This document shows, one piece after another, positions 47,478 to 56,709 of a stretch of DNA of 64,000 nt. This DNA comes from Vibrio sp. BS-M-Sm-2. Lineage in GTDB: Bacteria; Pseudomonadota; Gammaproteobacteria; Enterobacterales; Vibrionaceae. The notes below the pieces were generated by a model. It worked only from the letters and a program-made list of their open reading frames with translations, was not told where the DNA came from and did no database searches. A program made the position numbers and the translations under genes. The stretch is taken from the NCBI RefSeq assembly GCF_041504345.1, contig NZ_CP167894.1:372001-436000 (forward strand). The letters run 5' to 3'. Position 1 is the stretch's first letter; the number at the start of each line of letters is the position of its first letter.

Positions 47478-47816
47478 TCAGTCCATACGGGTAATGAAGG
47501 TTTGCTCGTCATCGACAAAAGCCACATAGTCGCCGTGATAGATAAACACCCGGCCACGCCCTTCCACTATACACGCAAGCTGTGGGTTCAAATCTTCTTC
47601 AAGATTTTCACTTTGATACGTGCCGGTATCGGTGATCACACCGCGGAGTTTAGGCAAAAATCCATAGCTGCGCTTGGCTTGATCAATCAGGCTCAGTTCA
47701 CTGGCGGTAGAGAAGTAAGCTGGGATAGGACCAGCATCTTCGATAAACATAGTTTTCAGTTCTTCAAAGGCTGTAATTACCAGCCAATCGATGCCATTTA
47801 CCTGATGGATAAACAT
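47478..47816 (-). CDS. Hypothetical 112-aa protein upstream of patatin gene
   Basis: Begins MFIHQVNGIDWLVITAFEELK and ends VAFVDDEQTFITRMD. No signal peptide or known domain. It lies 80 bp upstream of the patatin gene on the same strand and may be its operon partner. Confidence 0.65.
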   Translation of the reverse strand: MFIHQVNGIDWLVITAFEELKTMFIEDAGPIPAYFSTASELSLIDQAKRSYGFLPKLRGVITDTGTYQSENLEEDLNPQLACIVEGRGRVFIYHGDYVAFVDDEQTFITRMD

Positions 47817-48131
47817 TGTTTATAAATACCTAGTTTCTCGATAATTCTAATGCGGAGATTCTATCACTATCAAGTGCAGAACGTGGGAGAAATTAAGGGA
47901 CTACAAATAACCAGACACATACTATCTACAGAGTCTAATACTAGTCGCCCAACTCTACGACTAATGTCTAACTAACTGAGACTATTTGTTTTTTTGGGTT
48001 TGGTATAAGGTACTAACAACTAAATGTTAATGAGTTTTTAATAATACGTTGACGCATTGTTTGCGCTTCTGCGTGAGTCAATAACGTTTGTTGGAATAAC
48101 ACGCCTTAGAGTGTGAACGAAAGGAATCAAC
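47817..48131. other. Divergent promoter region of hypothetical and DUF3360 genes
   Basis: No gene. Around 48048-48098 an imperfect inverted repeat (ttgac...gtcaa) is visible but too weak to name. Confidence 0.35.
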
Positions 48132-49640
48132 ATGAGCAGTACTTTAGAGTCCGTACATATACAAGCAGATAAGCCTCAAGCCAATGAGGATGAACTCACT
48201 TATGAACAGCAACACAAACCAAGATCGGAATTTGATTCCCGCGAACAATATTTAGAGCATGAATTACAAATCATGGCGCCGAAACGCTGGCGTCCTAATT
48301 TGCCGTTTAAAGATTATCGATTCGAGATAGAAGACACCATCCCAGCGATGGCAGCCACGATTGGTAAAGTGGTTATGGTGGGCGCGATTGCTGCCACATT
48401 TGCAGGGGCTCTCGGATTAAATGAAGACTTCATTCTAGAAAACGTTCGTTATGAACTGCTCATCGCCTCTGTTTTCATTATTATTTTCTCTGGCTTCCTA
48501 TTGCCGACCGCGAACCTCGCAGGTACACACGGCCCACTCATTCCTTTAATTCCGATTGTGGTTGCAGCAGGCGGTCACCCTATGGCCTTTGGCTTGTTGA
48601 TTGGCGCTTTTGGCCTCATCTTAGCCATCAGTAAAGGGGGCAGCATGTTGGCCAACCTTACCAGTAAAGGCGTGTGTGGCGGCTTGTTGCTCTACCTCGG
48701 CTTTGTTGGAACCGCTTCTCAAGTGAAAAAGCTGTTCGCTTGGGCTGAAGGAATTGGTATGAGCCACATCGCTTTTGTCGTGATCTTCTGCACCATCATT
48801 TTGTACGCGTTATTGGAGCATTTCCGTAAGCGTTGGCTAGCTGTACCTCTTAGCTGCTTGCTGGGTGGTACGATTGCATTTGCCATGGGCGCCCCATTCG
48901 CTTTCCACACTGAGCCAGGCTTACCTAACATGAACCCTATGTATTGGTGGGGCGAAGATACAGGTTGGATGTTAGGTCTACCGACGATTGAACATTTCAT
49001 GGTGGTATTGCCATTTGCAATTCTAGCCGTAGCGATGTGGTCTCCAGATTTCTTAGGGCATCAAGTATTCCAAAAGATCAGCTACCCAGAACGTACCGAG
49101 AAAGTACACATGAACATTGACGACACCATGACCACGGCTTCTATTCGTCAAACGTTCGGTTCTCTGCTCGGTGGTACTAACTTTACGTCTTCGTGGGGTA
49201 CTTATATCGTACCAGCGGCGATTGCTAAACGCCCTATTCCTGCTGGCGCTTTGCTCACAGCTCTGTTCTGTATCATCGCCGCAGTTTGGGGCTACCCGAT
49301 GGATTTAGCTATCTGGCAACCTGTACTTTGTGTCGCGCTCATTGTTGGGGTATTTGTTCCATTGCTAGAAGCTGGAATGGAAATGACGCGTGAAGGGAAA
49401 ACAACCCAATCGGCCGCGATTGTCGTGTTCTCTTCAGCACTGGTTAACCCTGCATTTGGTTGGGCTCTCACCATGCTGTTGGATAACTTAGGCTTAGTCG
49501 GTTGTAAAGAACGTAGTAGCGAACTGAGTAAAATGAGCCGTTGGGTGTTGCCTGGCACTATGTTTATTGTGCTAAGTGGCGTGATGGCGTTGGTTGGCCT
49601 TCTACCGGGAATTCCGGCGATTATCCCAAGCTTTCGTTAA
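48132..49640 (+). CDS. DUF3360-family membrane transporter-like protein
   Basis: 502 aa. A soluble N-terminal 65 residues (YEQQHKPRSEFDSREQYLEHEL) precede ten or more helices, including LPTANLAGTHGPLIPLIPIV, GGSMLANLTSKGVCGGLLLYLGF and TFGSLLGGTNFTSSWGTYIVP, the latter like nucleobase/sulfate (NCS2/SulP-type) permeases. DUF3360 proteins of Vibrio have no firm substrate. A good ribosome site (aaagga) precedes the ATG. Confidence 0.85.
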   Translation: MSSTLESVHIQADKPQANEDELTYEQQHKPRSEFDSREQYLEHELQIMAPKRWRPNLPFKDYRFEIEDTIPAMAATIGKVVMVGAIAATFAGALGLNEDFILENVRYELLIASVFIIIFSGFLLPTANLAGTHGPLIPLIPIVVAAGGHPMAFGLLIGAFGLILAISKGGSMLANLTSKGVCGGLLLYLGFVGTASQVKKLFAWAEGIGMSHIAFVVIFCTIILYALLEHFRKRWLAVPLSCLLGGTIAFAMGAPFAFHTEPGLPNMNPMYWWGEDTGWMLGLPTIEHFMVVLPFAILAVAMWSPDFLGHQVFQKISYPERTEKVHMNIDDTMTTASIRQTFGSLLGGTNFTSSWGTYIVPAAIAKRPIPAGALLTALFCIIAAVWGYPMDLAIWQPVLCVALIVGVFVPLLEAGMEMTREGKTTQSAAIVVFSSALVNPAFGWALTMLLDNLGLVGCKERSSELSKMSRWVLPGTMFIVLSGVMALVGLLPGIPAIIPSFR

Positions 49641-49673
49641 GCTTGATTAATATTGAGTTTTAGTCGGAACACA

Positions 49674-49697
49674 AAGGCCTCGCACGCGTGAGGCCTT
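49674..49697. terminator. Terminator after DUF3360 gene
   Basis: aaggcctc / gaggcctt stem, followed by tgtttta. The same core recurs at 50908 and 57243. Confidence 0.8.
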
Positions 49698-49753
49698 GTT
49701 TTATCTAAGTTTCAACGAACGAGCAGCGAAGCAATTGACGATGGTAAACCAAA

Positions 49754-50680
49754 TCAACTAGAGAGCCATTCATCCAGTACTGTGATGAATTTAGGGTTAA
49801 CGAGATAGCCGATGGAAGCATGCGGATTACTTTCTCCGTTGCGAATATTGAGGTTATAAACTGGGTGGATATCTTTCATTCCACCGGGTATCAGATCCAG
49901 TTTGAGCATATCTTCAAAGTCATTTCTAATTTTGCTGTCATGAGAGATAAAATCATCTTCTGCCGATATGTTTATCCATTGCTGAATGTTTAAAGGGTAC
50001 TTCTTCTCATCTTTCAAGCGGCTCCCCTTTAGCCTATCTTTTACGTTTTCATCGCCTAACGGTGACCCGAGCGTCAGCAATAAGTTGACCTTCTTGTCCG
50101 CACCATAGTCGTGTCTATACTCTCCGTAGTGAGATAACTTCCATAACACGTCATAGCTGATCATTGATCCGAGACTGTGCGATACAATCATCACGTCATC
50201 CTGATTATCAAGCGCTTCCTTCAGCTCAACCATTAGCCTATGCCTGACATCGCTACCAAAATAAGTATCTTCATACCAATAATGCGCCATGTCCGGCGCG
50301 ACCTTCGTTATGAGTGTCTCAGCCACACCCAGCTTTCCAAATAGTGACGAAAAAGTATCTGCTAACGCCTCTTTCAGAAAACCAATTTTGGATACCTTGT
50401 TATACGTTGTTTTATTGAACTGGCTTGTCTTGTACTTTTTGAGTTCAGACAGCGCTTGCTGTCGACTTGCAGGGTCTTCTGTTGGTTTCTCTAACAATGT
50501 GTTCGATAGTTCACCGTAATAGACAAACCGTTTATCGACATCTTTAAAAGCTTGTAATGAACTTGATTCTCCACAATCTCGCTGCAAACCATGTTCTATA
50601 GCCTCGTACCAGAGTGCTTGAAGAGGAGCTTTATCGGGCTTTTGAGCGCGACCATGAATGAATATGATTTTCTTAGCCAT
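49754..50680 (-). CDS. Alpha/beta-hydrolase-like protein, cytoplasmic
   Basis: 308 aa from MAKKIIFIHGRAQKP. IIFIHGR is the oxyanion strand and VSHSLGSMISYDVL the nucleophile elbow (Gly replaced by Ser before the His), with HASIGYLV as the possible catalytic His near the end. No signal peptide. Substrate unknown; some such proteins are lipases or effector-like hydrolases. Slightly earlier ATG at 50701 is less likely. Confidence 0.7.
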   Translation of the reverse strand: MAKKIIFIHGRAQKPDKAPLQALWYEAIEHGLQRDCGESSSLQAFKDVDKRFVYYGELSNTLLEKPTEDPASRQQALSELKKYKTSQFNKTTYNKVSKIGFLKEALADTFSSLFGKLGVAETLITKVAPDMAHYWYEDTYFGSDVRHRLMVELKEALDNQDDVMIVSHSLGSMISYDVLWKLSHYGEYRHDYGADKKVNLLLTLGSPLGDENVKDRLKGSRLKDEKKYPLNIQQWINISAEDDFISHDSKIRNDFEDMLKLDLIPGGMKDIHPVYNLNIRNGESNPHASIGYLVNPKFITVLDEWLSS

Positions 50681-50907
50681 AGCAGGACGTCCTAAACACA
50701 TAGTTAAAGTGATTATCAGTAGAAAGCACCTACTAGATTCGGTCAGCTATTACTAATGACAGTGGTGCTAATTACTTATCTAGAGGTGGTTGATAGAGCA
50801 TTTATATAACTATGAGGCCATCGTTTAAGGACTATAAACGAATGAACGATGCGATCATTACTCGCAAATTGAAATGAATGTATCTAGCAAAACCTCCAAC
50901 GAACAAA

Positions 50908-50931
50908 AAGGCCTCACACACGCGAGGCCTT
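50908..50931. terminator. Terminator after exported hydrolase gene
   Basis: aaggcctc / gaggcctt stem with A5 upstream, the correct T run on the minus strand. Confidence 0.8.
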
Positions 50932-50961
50932 AGTTTTATCTATAGGATGATTACAACCGCC

Positions 50962-51834
50962 CTACTTCACTGATTTCACCGCTTTCATCAAGGTTGCGTT
51001 GAACTGCTGAGGTTGTTCTAGCATTGGGAAGTGGCCTGAGTCTTCAATGTAGTAAATGCTGTAATCCTTGATGTGTTTCTTATTCGCTTCTGAATCCGTT
51101 GGCCATAGGCGAGCGTTAACCAATATGACTGGCACATTCACGTTCTTATACACGCGGTGTGCTTCACCTGTCACGTATTGACCTAGATAATGGCGGAACT
51201 GGTTTATCGCGATAGCTGGCGGTGCTGATGCCATGTCTTGCGTTACCCAGTAAAGTAAATCCGCGTCTATGTCTTTTGGTAGCGAGTCTTTCACGAACAT
51301 AGTAATGCCCGCTTGGAAGTCAGTTTCAAACGGTTTAGTCATTGCATCTAGGTCGCTTTGGGAAACCGCTAATGCGACGTTTTGCGATGTATCGACACCA
51401 ATAATGCCCTTCACTCTTTTTGGCATTAGTTTAGCGGCTTCTGCAATCACACCACCCGCCATGGAATGGCCGACTAAGATGACGGATTCGAGTTGTTCTT
51501 TCTCGATGACGGCTTTGATGTCTTCAGCAAACGCGACCATAGTGTACTCTTCGCGGTTGAACGATGAGTTACCATGCCCAGCTAAGTCCATAGTGATCAC
51601 TTGGTACTGCTTTGAAAACTCACTCACTTGGTTTTGCCACAGCCTACTGTCTAAGCTCCAGCCATGAATGAAGATCAGCGCCGTGTCCCCGCTCCCACTT
51701 TTGCCATACGCAATTTGCTCACCATCGTGAGATATCGCAATACCGTACTTAACCGTTGAATCATGAGCCATGGCATTAAAGCTACCAAGCGCCATGAATA
51801 CCAAAATTGTGATGTACAAAATTAAACGTTTCAT
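50962..51834 (-). CDS. Exported alpha/beta-fold hydrolase
   Basis: 290 aa: signal peptide (1-23, ending NAMA), oxyanion IFIHGWSLDSRLW, nucleophile VGHSMAGGVI, and catalytic His in EDSGHFPMLEQP. Typical of periplasmic esterase or haloperoxidase-like hydrolases. Monocistronic. Substrate unknown. Confidence 0.88.
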   Translation of the reverse strand: MKRLILYITILVFMALGSFNAMAHDSTVKYGIAISHDGEQIAYGKSGSGDTALIFIHGWSLDSRLWQNQVSEFSKQYQVITMDLAGHGNSSFNREEYTMVAFAEDIKAVIEKEQLESVILVGHSMAGGVIAEAAKLMPKRVKGIIGVDTSQNVALAVSQSDLDAMTKPFETDFQAGITMFVKDSLPKDIDADLLYWVTQDMASAPPAIAINQFRHYLGQYVTGEAHRVYKNVNVPVILVNARLWPTDSEANKKHIKDYSIYYIEDSGHFPMLEQPQQFNATLMKAVKSVK

Positions 51835-52210
51835 AGTGTCTCTCTACTTACTTTGGAGGGAACACAGAAAGCCCCCTCTCAATCACTGTAGTCACAATAA
51901 AGTGTGGAGTTGTAGACGGGTCAAGGGTAATTTCGAACATTAAAGGTTAGTTAAGAGTCAACAGAGCTCCACCACTTTGGTCTAGCTATATCGTTACTTC
52001 TAAATGAATCGACTAGTTTTCTAGACACTAATTTCTCACACACTGTTAAAGTGTTCTCAACAATCCATCCAACTGTTATTAATAGATAATTTATAAAAAA
52101 TAATAATTTTAAATGTTAGATCTCAAACGCGACAAACCTACACACTTATGCCTTTATGTGCAGGTGCAATTTATGTAATATCGGCAAAATACTCTTTCAG
52201 AGACTTACCG
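51835..52210. other. AT-rich upstream region of NTPase locus
   Basis: No gene; base composition drops sharply from about 51950, marking entry to the NTPase-RelA/SpoT locus. Its promoter should lie here. A longer in-frame start at 52148 is possible but lacks a good ribosome-binding site. Confidence 0.45.
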
Positions 52211-52633
52211 ATGACAATAAATTGCACTCAAGTAGTAGATAAGTTTAAGCGCTATGGTTTTGAATACAAAAAAGCTTATTCAAATTCTTCATACCTTACG
52301 TTTACATTCAAATCAGGTTTTTTTCATAATGCCGAAGTTGTTCAAGTTGCAGAAAGCAACCACGACTCAACAGATATAGAAAAGAAAGTTAAAGATCTTG
52401 AATCACACGGGGTATCTATAAAGCGAAACAAATACGATACAATTGAACAAATAGAACGAGGTCTATTTGAAGGTTTTTTTGATGTAGTGCACTGGAAGAG
52501 TCGAATTAAAGATGAATATGCGAATTACGTAAATTCAATATTAGGCAGCTTCCCTGAAGCTGAAGAGCTTTCTTATAATTACATAAATGCCCCGTTTTCT
52601 CTTAGTGTTGATTCAGCCTTGGTTAGGCACTGA
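52211..52633 (+). pseudogene. NACHT/STAND NTPase, 5' part split by IS4 element
   Basis: Encodes the first 139-140 residues of an NTPase whose remainder lies beyond the IS. The domain (MTINCTQVVDKFKRYGFEY to YINAPFSLSVDSALVRH) has alpha/beta character and no family that I recognise; it could be the sensor or effector-contact region. The stop at 52633 is created by the insertion: residue His140 would be CAT joined to 53961. Deleting the IS and one 9-bp duplicate restores the frame. Confidence 0.85.
52621..52629. repeat. 9-bp target-site duplication, left copy
   Basis: ggttaggca immediately precedes the left IS end and recurs at 53952-53960 after the right end. Confidence 0.9.
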
Positions 52634-53951
52634 CGGATCCCCTCATAATTTCCCTAGTCCTGCGTTGTGTGTGAGCCTTTGATATTCGAACATTCCCCAT
52701 TGATATTGGGATTCATTAATTTGATATCGCCGATGATTTCGAACCTCTCTCCCTAGACGAGGTATGGAGAGAACTCGGCGGTGTTTAATGCTGTTGGCTT
52801 GGAAGTCAAAATGCCATTTGGCCTGTACTGCAATGAGGCCATTCCACCACATCAAGATTTCAGCGAGCAACGCAATAAGAAGCAGGATATCTAATCGTTT
52901 AGTACAACGAGTTCTGTTGTGACGAAGTGCGATCCCATAGGCGGTACTCTTTAGATCGCGGAAGGCCTCTTCTATCTGCATACGCTTGGCGTACAGATTG
53001 GTAATTTGTACTTCATTTAAGATATGTCTAGGGACATTCGTCGCGAGTAGCCACGGCTCCTTCGCACTGCGCTGGTAGAGATGTGTAGCGGAGTGTTTTT
53101 GGCTGGTTCTACTATGGCGCTGGGCTTTTCGGCCTTTTTCTAATCCCTTATAAACATAGGCTTCACAAGATATCGGTGATCTCTTTGCTAGTAAGCAGTG
53201 GCCAAGATATTTGGGTTTATGGACAGCGGTTGGATAAAAGGTTTTATTTGAGACCCAAGGTTTATGAGGTTGTTTGATTGATACTTCACCTCGGACACGA
53301 CCTAACCAAAACCAGCCTTTCTCTTGAACTTGTCGGAACCAAGTATTTCGAAAACCCGCATCAGAAACGATGATTGGACTGGTTTTACTGGGTAAAATAC
53401 TCTGCAATTTATCGAGGAATGTTTGGTGACTTTTCGGTGAATTATATTGGCCATACTCAAAAACTTGTTCAAAGATTGTGATGGCTCGACCATCAAGTGC
53501 AACGGATGCTCTTAACGTCATATAACGAAGTTGTTCACGAACATCAGACCAATCCACAAGGATCACAGGGCATGAGTTGGCGCCCGTTATTAAGTAGGCA
53601 TGCCATTTATAAATTAGGTCTTTTTCACGATGTAGTTGGCGATTTCCAAGCAGTCTATCAACGCGTTTGATCGCATGTTTTACCGTGGTATTAGTTTCCA
53701 GTTTGCGACCTAGTTTAGTTAGCGTCAAGTCTGAGCCGTCAAGTACACTTTTTGTAGCAAGTATCAGAGAACTAACGCGTTTTTTGTGAATGGAGGGGCA
53801 TTGGTTTTGTATGGTTTGTTGTAAAATCTGAATATCGCGCATCGTTAGTTCACTTGTTCGAAATGTGTGTTCAGCGATATTCATTAGATCAAAGACGGCG
53901 ATGCGCGTCTACCTCATTGTTTTTATGCCTAATTATGAGGGGATTCGCAAG
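52630..53951 (-). mobile_element. IS4-family insertion sequence, 1,322 bp
   Basis: Bounded by imperfect inverted ends (left CTGACGGATCCCCTCATAAT; right, on the minus strand, CTTGCGAATCCCCTCATAAT; 17 of 20 identical) and a 9-bp duplication. It carries one transposase gene filling nearly the whole length. The element looks complete and recent, since the duplication is perfect. It is inserted antisense to the NTPase gene. Confidence 0.95.
52643..53884 (-). CDS. IS4-family transposase
   Basis: 413 aa DDE transposase. Acidic residues in ILVDWSDVREQ, IVSDAGFRNTWF and the IS4 signature Y-x2-R-x3-E-x6-K in YAKRMQIEEAFRDLK are all present. The frame is intact, so the element may be active. Confidence 0.95.
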   Translation of the reverse strand: MNIAEHTFRTSELTMRDIQILQQTIQNQCPSIHKKRVSSLILATKSVLDGSDLTLTKLGRKLETNTTVKHAIKRVDRLLGNRQLHREKDLIYKWHAYLITGANSCPVILVDWSDVREQLRYMTLRASVALDGRAITIFEQVFEYGQYNSPKSHQTFLDKLQSILPSKTSPIIVSDAGFRNTWFRQVQEKGWFWLGRVRGEVSIKQPHKPWVSNKTFYPTAVHKPKYLGHCLLAKRSPISCEAYVYKGLEKGRKAQRHSRTSQKHSATHLYQRSAKEPWLLATNVPRHILNEVQITNLYAKRMQIEEAFRDLKSTAYGIALRHNRTRCTKRLDILLLIALLAEILMWWNGLIAVQAKWHFDFQANSIKHRRVLSIPRLGREVRNHRRYQINESQYQWGMFEYQRLTHNAGLGKL

Positions 53952-55698
53952 GGTTAGGCATGACAACGAATCGATTGTTGATGACATTATTAATGACCTT
54001 AATGATCCAGGTTCACAATTAATATTAGTAGAAGCTCCCGCGGGGTTCGGAAAGACTTGTACTTCCTACGAAATAATTGATCAATTAGCAAAAAAAACAG
54101 ACGCTCCAATACCGTTTTTCACAGAGTTTTCTAGAGATAGACAGGCAAGAGTCTTTGGCCACGTTTTCGTTCGCGAAGTAGATAGAGCGTTTAGTCAAGT
54201 TAAGTCTGACGTTGTCATTGATGAGCTTCAAAATGGTCGGATTGTCATGGTCTTAGATGGTTTTGACGAACTATTAAGCGACGACTCTGGAGATTCATCT
54301 GAAGAAGATTACGACAACGCAGAGCCAATGCTAGAAACTATCAGCGAATTGCTAGACCGCAATGCAAAAGTAATTATAACTTCACGTAGAGCGGCGATTT
54401 TTGACGGCAGTGTGTTCAACGAATGGATAGACAAATATCAAGATAAGTTTAAGTTTAAACGCTACCGTATCCAGTCACCACGGATAGAAGACTGGCTATC
54501 TGAACCTCGACGCATGGCACTTAGGGAGGCAGGGCTGGATCTAGACCAGCTTTCAAATCCAGTATTGCTTGCTTACCTACGTGCACTTGCTATTGATTCC
54601 TTTAATGAATTACTAAAAACGCCAGAGAAAGTGGTTTCTCACTATTTTGTAGCAATGCTTGAAAGAGAAATGGAACGCCAAAAGCTACCAATGAATCCAG
54701 ATGAACAAACAAAATTACTTACAACTGTTGCTTCTCATATGTGTGAACATAACTACACATCGGATAGTAAAGAAAAAATAGTTGACCTTTTAAAATCTAA
54801 ATGTACAAAACTTCTTGAAGATACTCGCCGGTTATACGCAGCTAAAGATAGGCCAACATTGGATGGCTTAGCGACAACTTTAGCTACTCATGCTTTTTTT
54901 GACCGCAGCAATCAGGGCGATGGGAGAATTGAGTTTATAAACGAATTTGTTTTCGGTAACTATATCGCTGAGTCAGTTTTAGAATATCAAGGCGAATGGT
55001 TAGCGAGTGACGAAAGGTTTGTTGAACCAGCGATTGCATCATATAGAGCACGAACTCATAATGAACGTGCGACTCTATGGAATAAGTTAGAACCGATGTC
55101 AGAGTTTTTATCTGAGTCGGATAGAATGTCATATGAAATAAAAATGCTTGGTGAAATATTGTATGATACATATAACGAGACTTCCGTAAATTCAATCGAT
55201 ATTAATAATGTTGAATTTTTTGAAAAGACTTGTGTACAAGATATTTCATTCAGTAATTGTAGTTTTTCGTCTGTAATATTTCACATCGACAATATTAAGA
55301 ACGCTACCTTTATCAATTGCAAATTTTATAATTGTGAGTTGGTATCAGATGCTATCGAATCCAACACCTTGGAATTCCTTAACTGTACTTCAACTAACAA
55401 CTTTATTGCCCAACTTGAAGAGTGCCATGTAGAAGAAGAAGCGGAAAGCATTGGTGATCTAACATTGAACATATTTAGACGTTTCTTCCCTGTTGGGTCA
55501 AATAGTTGTGAACGTGTTCATATACCATTAGTTACCGTTTATAAGCTTCAGTCTCAAGGTTACTCCAAACGCGAGATCACTCAAGAGATCAAGAAGCTAA
55601 AAAGAGATGGCCTTTTGACTGATGCAAATGATGGATCTTATGTCGGGGTAAACCCACAAAGAATGGGTGAGATAAAACAAATGTTAGGGAAAGCATAA
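53935..55698 (+). pseudogene. NACHT/STAND NTPase, 3' part with intact P-loop
   Basis: Continues the NTPase from residue 140 of the restored 718-aa protein. Restored numbering: Walker A 165-172 (APAGFGKT), Walker B 233-243 (RIVMVLDGFDE), VIITSRRAA after it, helical region, pentapeptide-like repeats (about 495-550: ISFSNCSFSSVIF, ATFINCKFYNCEL), then a winged-helix-like tail (YKLQSQGYSKREITQEIKKL). An ATG at 53935 inside the IS end could give a 587-aa form lacking the first domain. Its stop shares one base with the next gene's start. Confidence 0.85.
53952..53960. repeat. 9-bp target-site duplication, right copy
   Basis: ggttaggca directly after the right IS end, identical to 52621-52629. Confidence 0.9.
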
Positions 55699-56591
55699 TG
55701 AAGTATCCTGCAGATGTGACTTCAAAAGATATCCAAGCCGAAATATCTCAAGCTTTGGATCAAATGGGAATAATGTTTCGTATTTTTGGTCGTGTAAAAA
55801 GTTTTACGTCTATTAACAAAAAGCTAAGTAGCGATGACCAATATGGCGTGTCCAAGAAGTTACAAGATATGATAGGGATCCGCATCGTTCTATATTTCCC
55901 TGATGACGTGTTGGTCGCTCACAATGCAATAAGCGCACTCTTCAATGAACGCGAAAAAGATCAAAGTATTGATAGAGCTAAAGCTACGACGTTTAAACCT
56001 GTTAGGTATAACTTAGTTTATGACGTCCCCTCCCGAATGAACTATGAACTCCCACCAACATTAGTCGGTAAAGTTGACACAACGTTTGAAATCCAATTAC
56101 GTACTGTACTATCTGAGGGGTGGCACGAGGTTGAGCATGACTTAAGATATAAATGCAAAAAAGATTGGGTCAACTTTCCCGAAGAGACTCGAATGCTCAA
56201 TGGTATTTATGCATCTCTTGAAACCAATGAATGGACTATGATAAAAATCTTTGAAGAAATAGCATATGGACATTACAAGCAGCGTAATTGGGAGTCGATG
56301 CTTAGACAAAAACTCAGGTTGAGACTAGATGATAAACCTCTACCTCAACCGATAATCGACATATTTGATAATGATATAGATTTAGCTAAAAAATTTTTTA
56401 GGATAGATCGCTCAGCTTTAATAGCACTCTTGTATGAAAAGAAGTTTGACTATCCTATGAACCTCGAAAATTTAATCATGTTCGCAAATCATCAGGTCAT
56501 AAAATCGAGCGAAATCCTTGATATAACAAGCCAAGGTTTTATTGATGACCTTTCAAATGAACCATATGATTTAAGTCACTTAACGCTTTAG
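55698..56591 (+). CDS. RelA/SpoT-fold nucleotidyltransferase paired with the NTPase
   Basis: 297 aa. Synthetase-type motifs: R32-K34-S38-K42 in GRVKSFTSINKK, D57 and R62 in LQDMIGIRIV, Y104, E131-Q133 in EIQLRT, and EVEHDLRYK (144-152). The usual G-Y-x-x-x-H loop is KPVRYNLVY here: Tyr is kept, but Gly becomes Arg and His becomes Tyr. A helical C-terminus (about 180-297) is unrecognised. It overlaps the NTPase stop by 1 nt (TAATG), so the two are a translationally coupled pair. It could pyrophosphorylate nucleotides or tRNA as a growth-arresting effector; that is inference. Confidence 0.85.
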   Translation: MKYPADVTSKDIQAEISQALDQMGIMFRIFGRVKSFTSINKKLSSDDQYGVSKKLQDMIGIRIVLYFPDDVLVAHNAISALFNEREKDQSIDRAKATTFKPVRYNLVYDVPSRMNYELPPTLVGKVDTTFEIQLRTVLSEGWHEVEHDLRYKCKKDWVNFPEETRMLNGIYASLETNEWTMIKIFEEIAYGHYKQRNWESMLRQKLRLRLDDKPLPQPIIDIFDNDIDLAKKFFRIDRSALIALLYEKKFDYPMNLENLIMFANHQVIKSSEILDITSQGFIDDLSNEPYDLSHLTL

Positions 56592-56601
56592 CCGTGCATA
56601 T

Positions 56602-56619
56602 AGGGAGCTATTGCTCCCT
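56602..56619 (+). terminator. Hairpin after RelA/SpoT gene
   Basis: agggagc / gctccct 7-bp stem with a 4-nt loop, 10 bp past the stop. Only a weak T tract follows. Confidence 0.55.
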
Positions 56620-56709
56620 TCCTATAGAAGTCATTCTTTAATTAGATATTAATTTTTTTAATTCAATACTGATTAAAGTCTTAATCTTATTTAGCCAGAT
56701 TTAACAAGT

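Noticed and set aside
47478..47816. Toxin-antitoxin pairing with the patatin gene
   Set aside because: The two genes are 80 bp apart and neither the size nor the motifs resemble a known toxin-antitoxin family.
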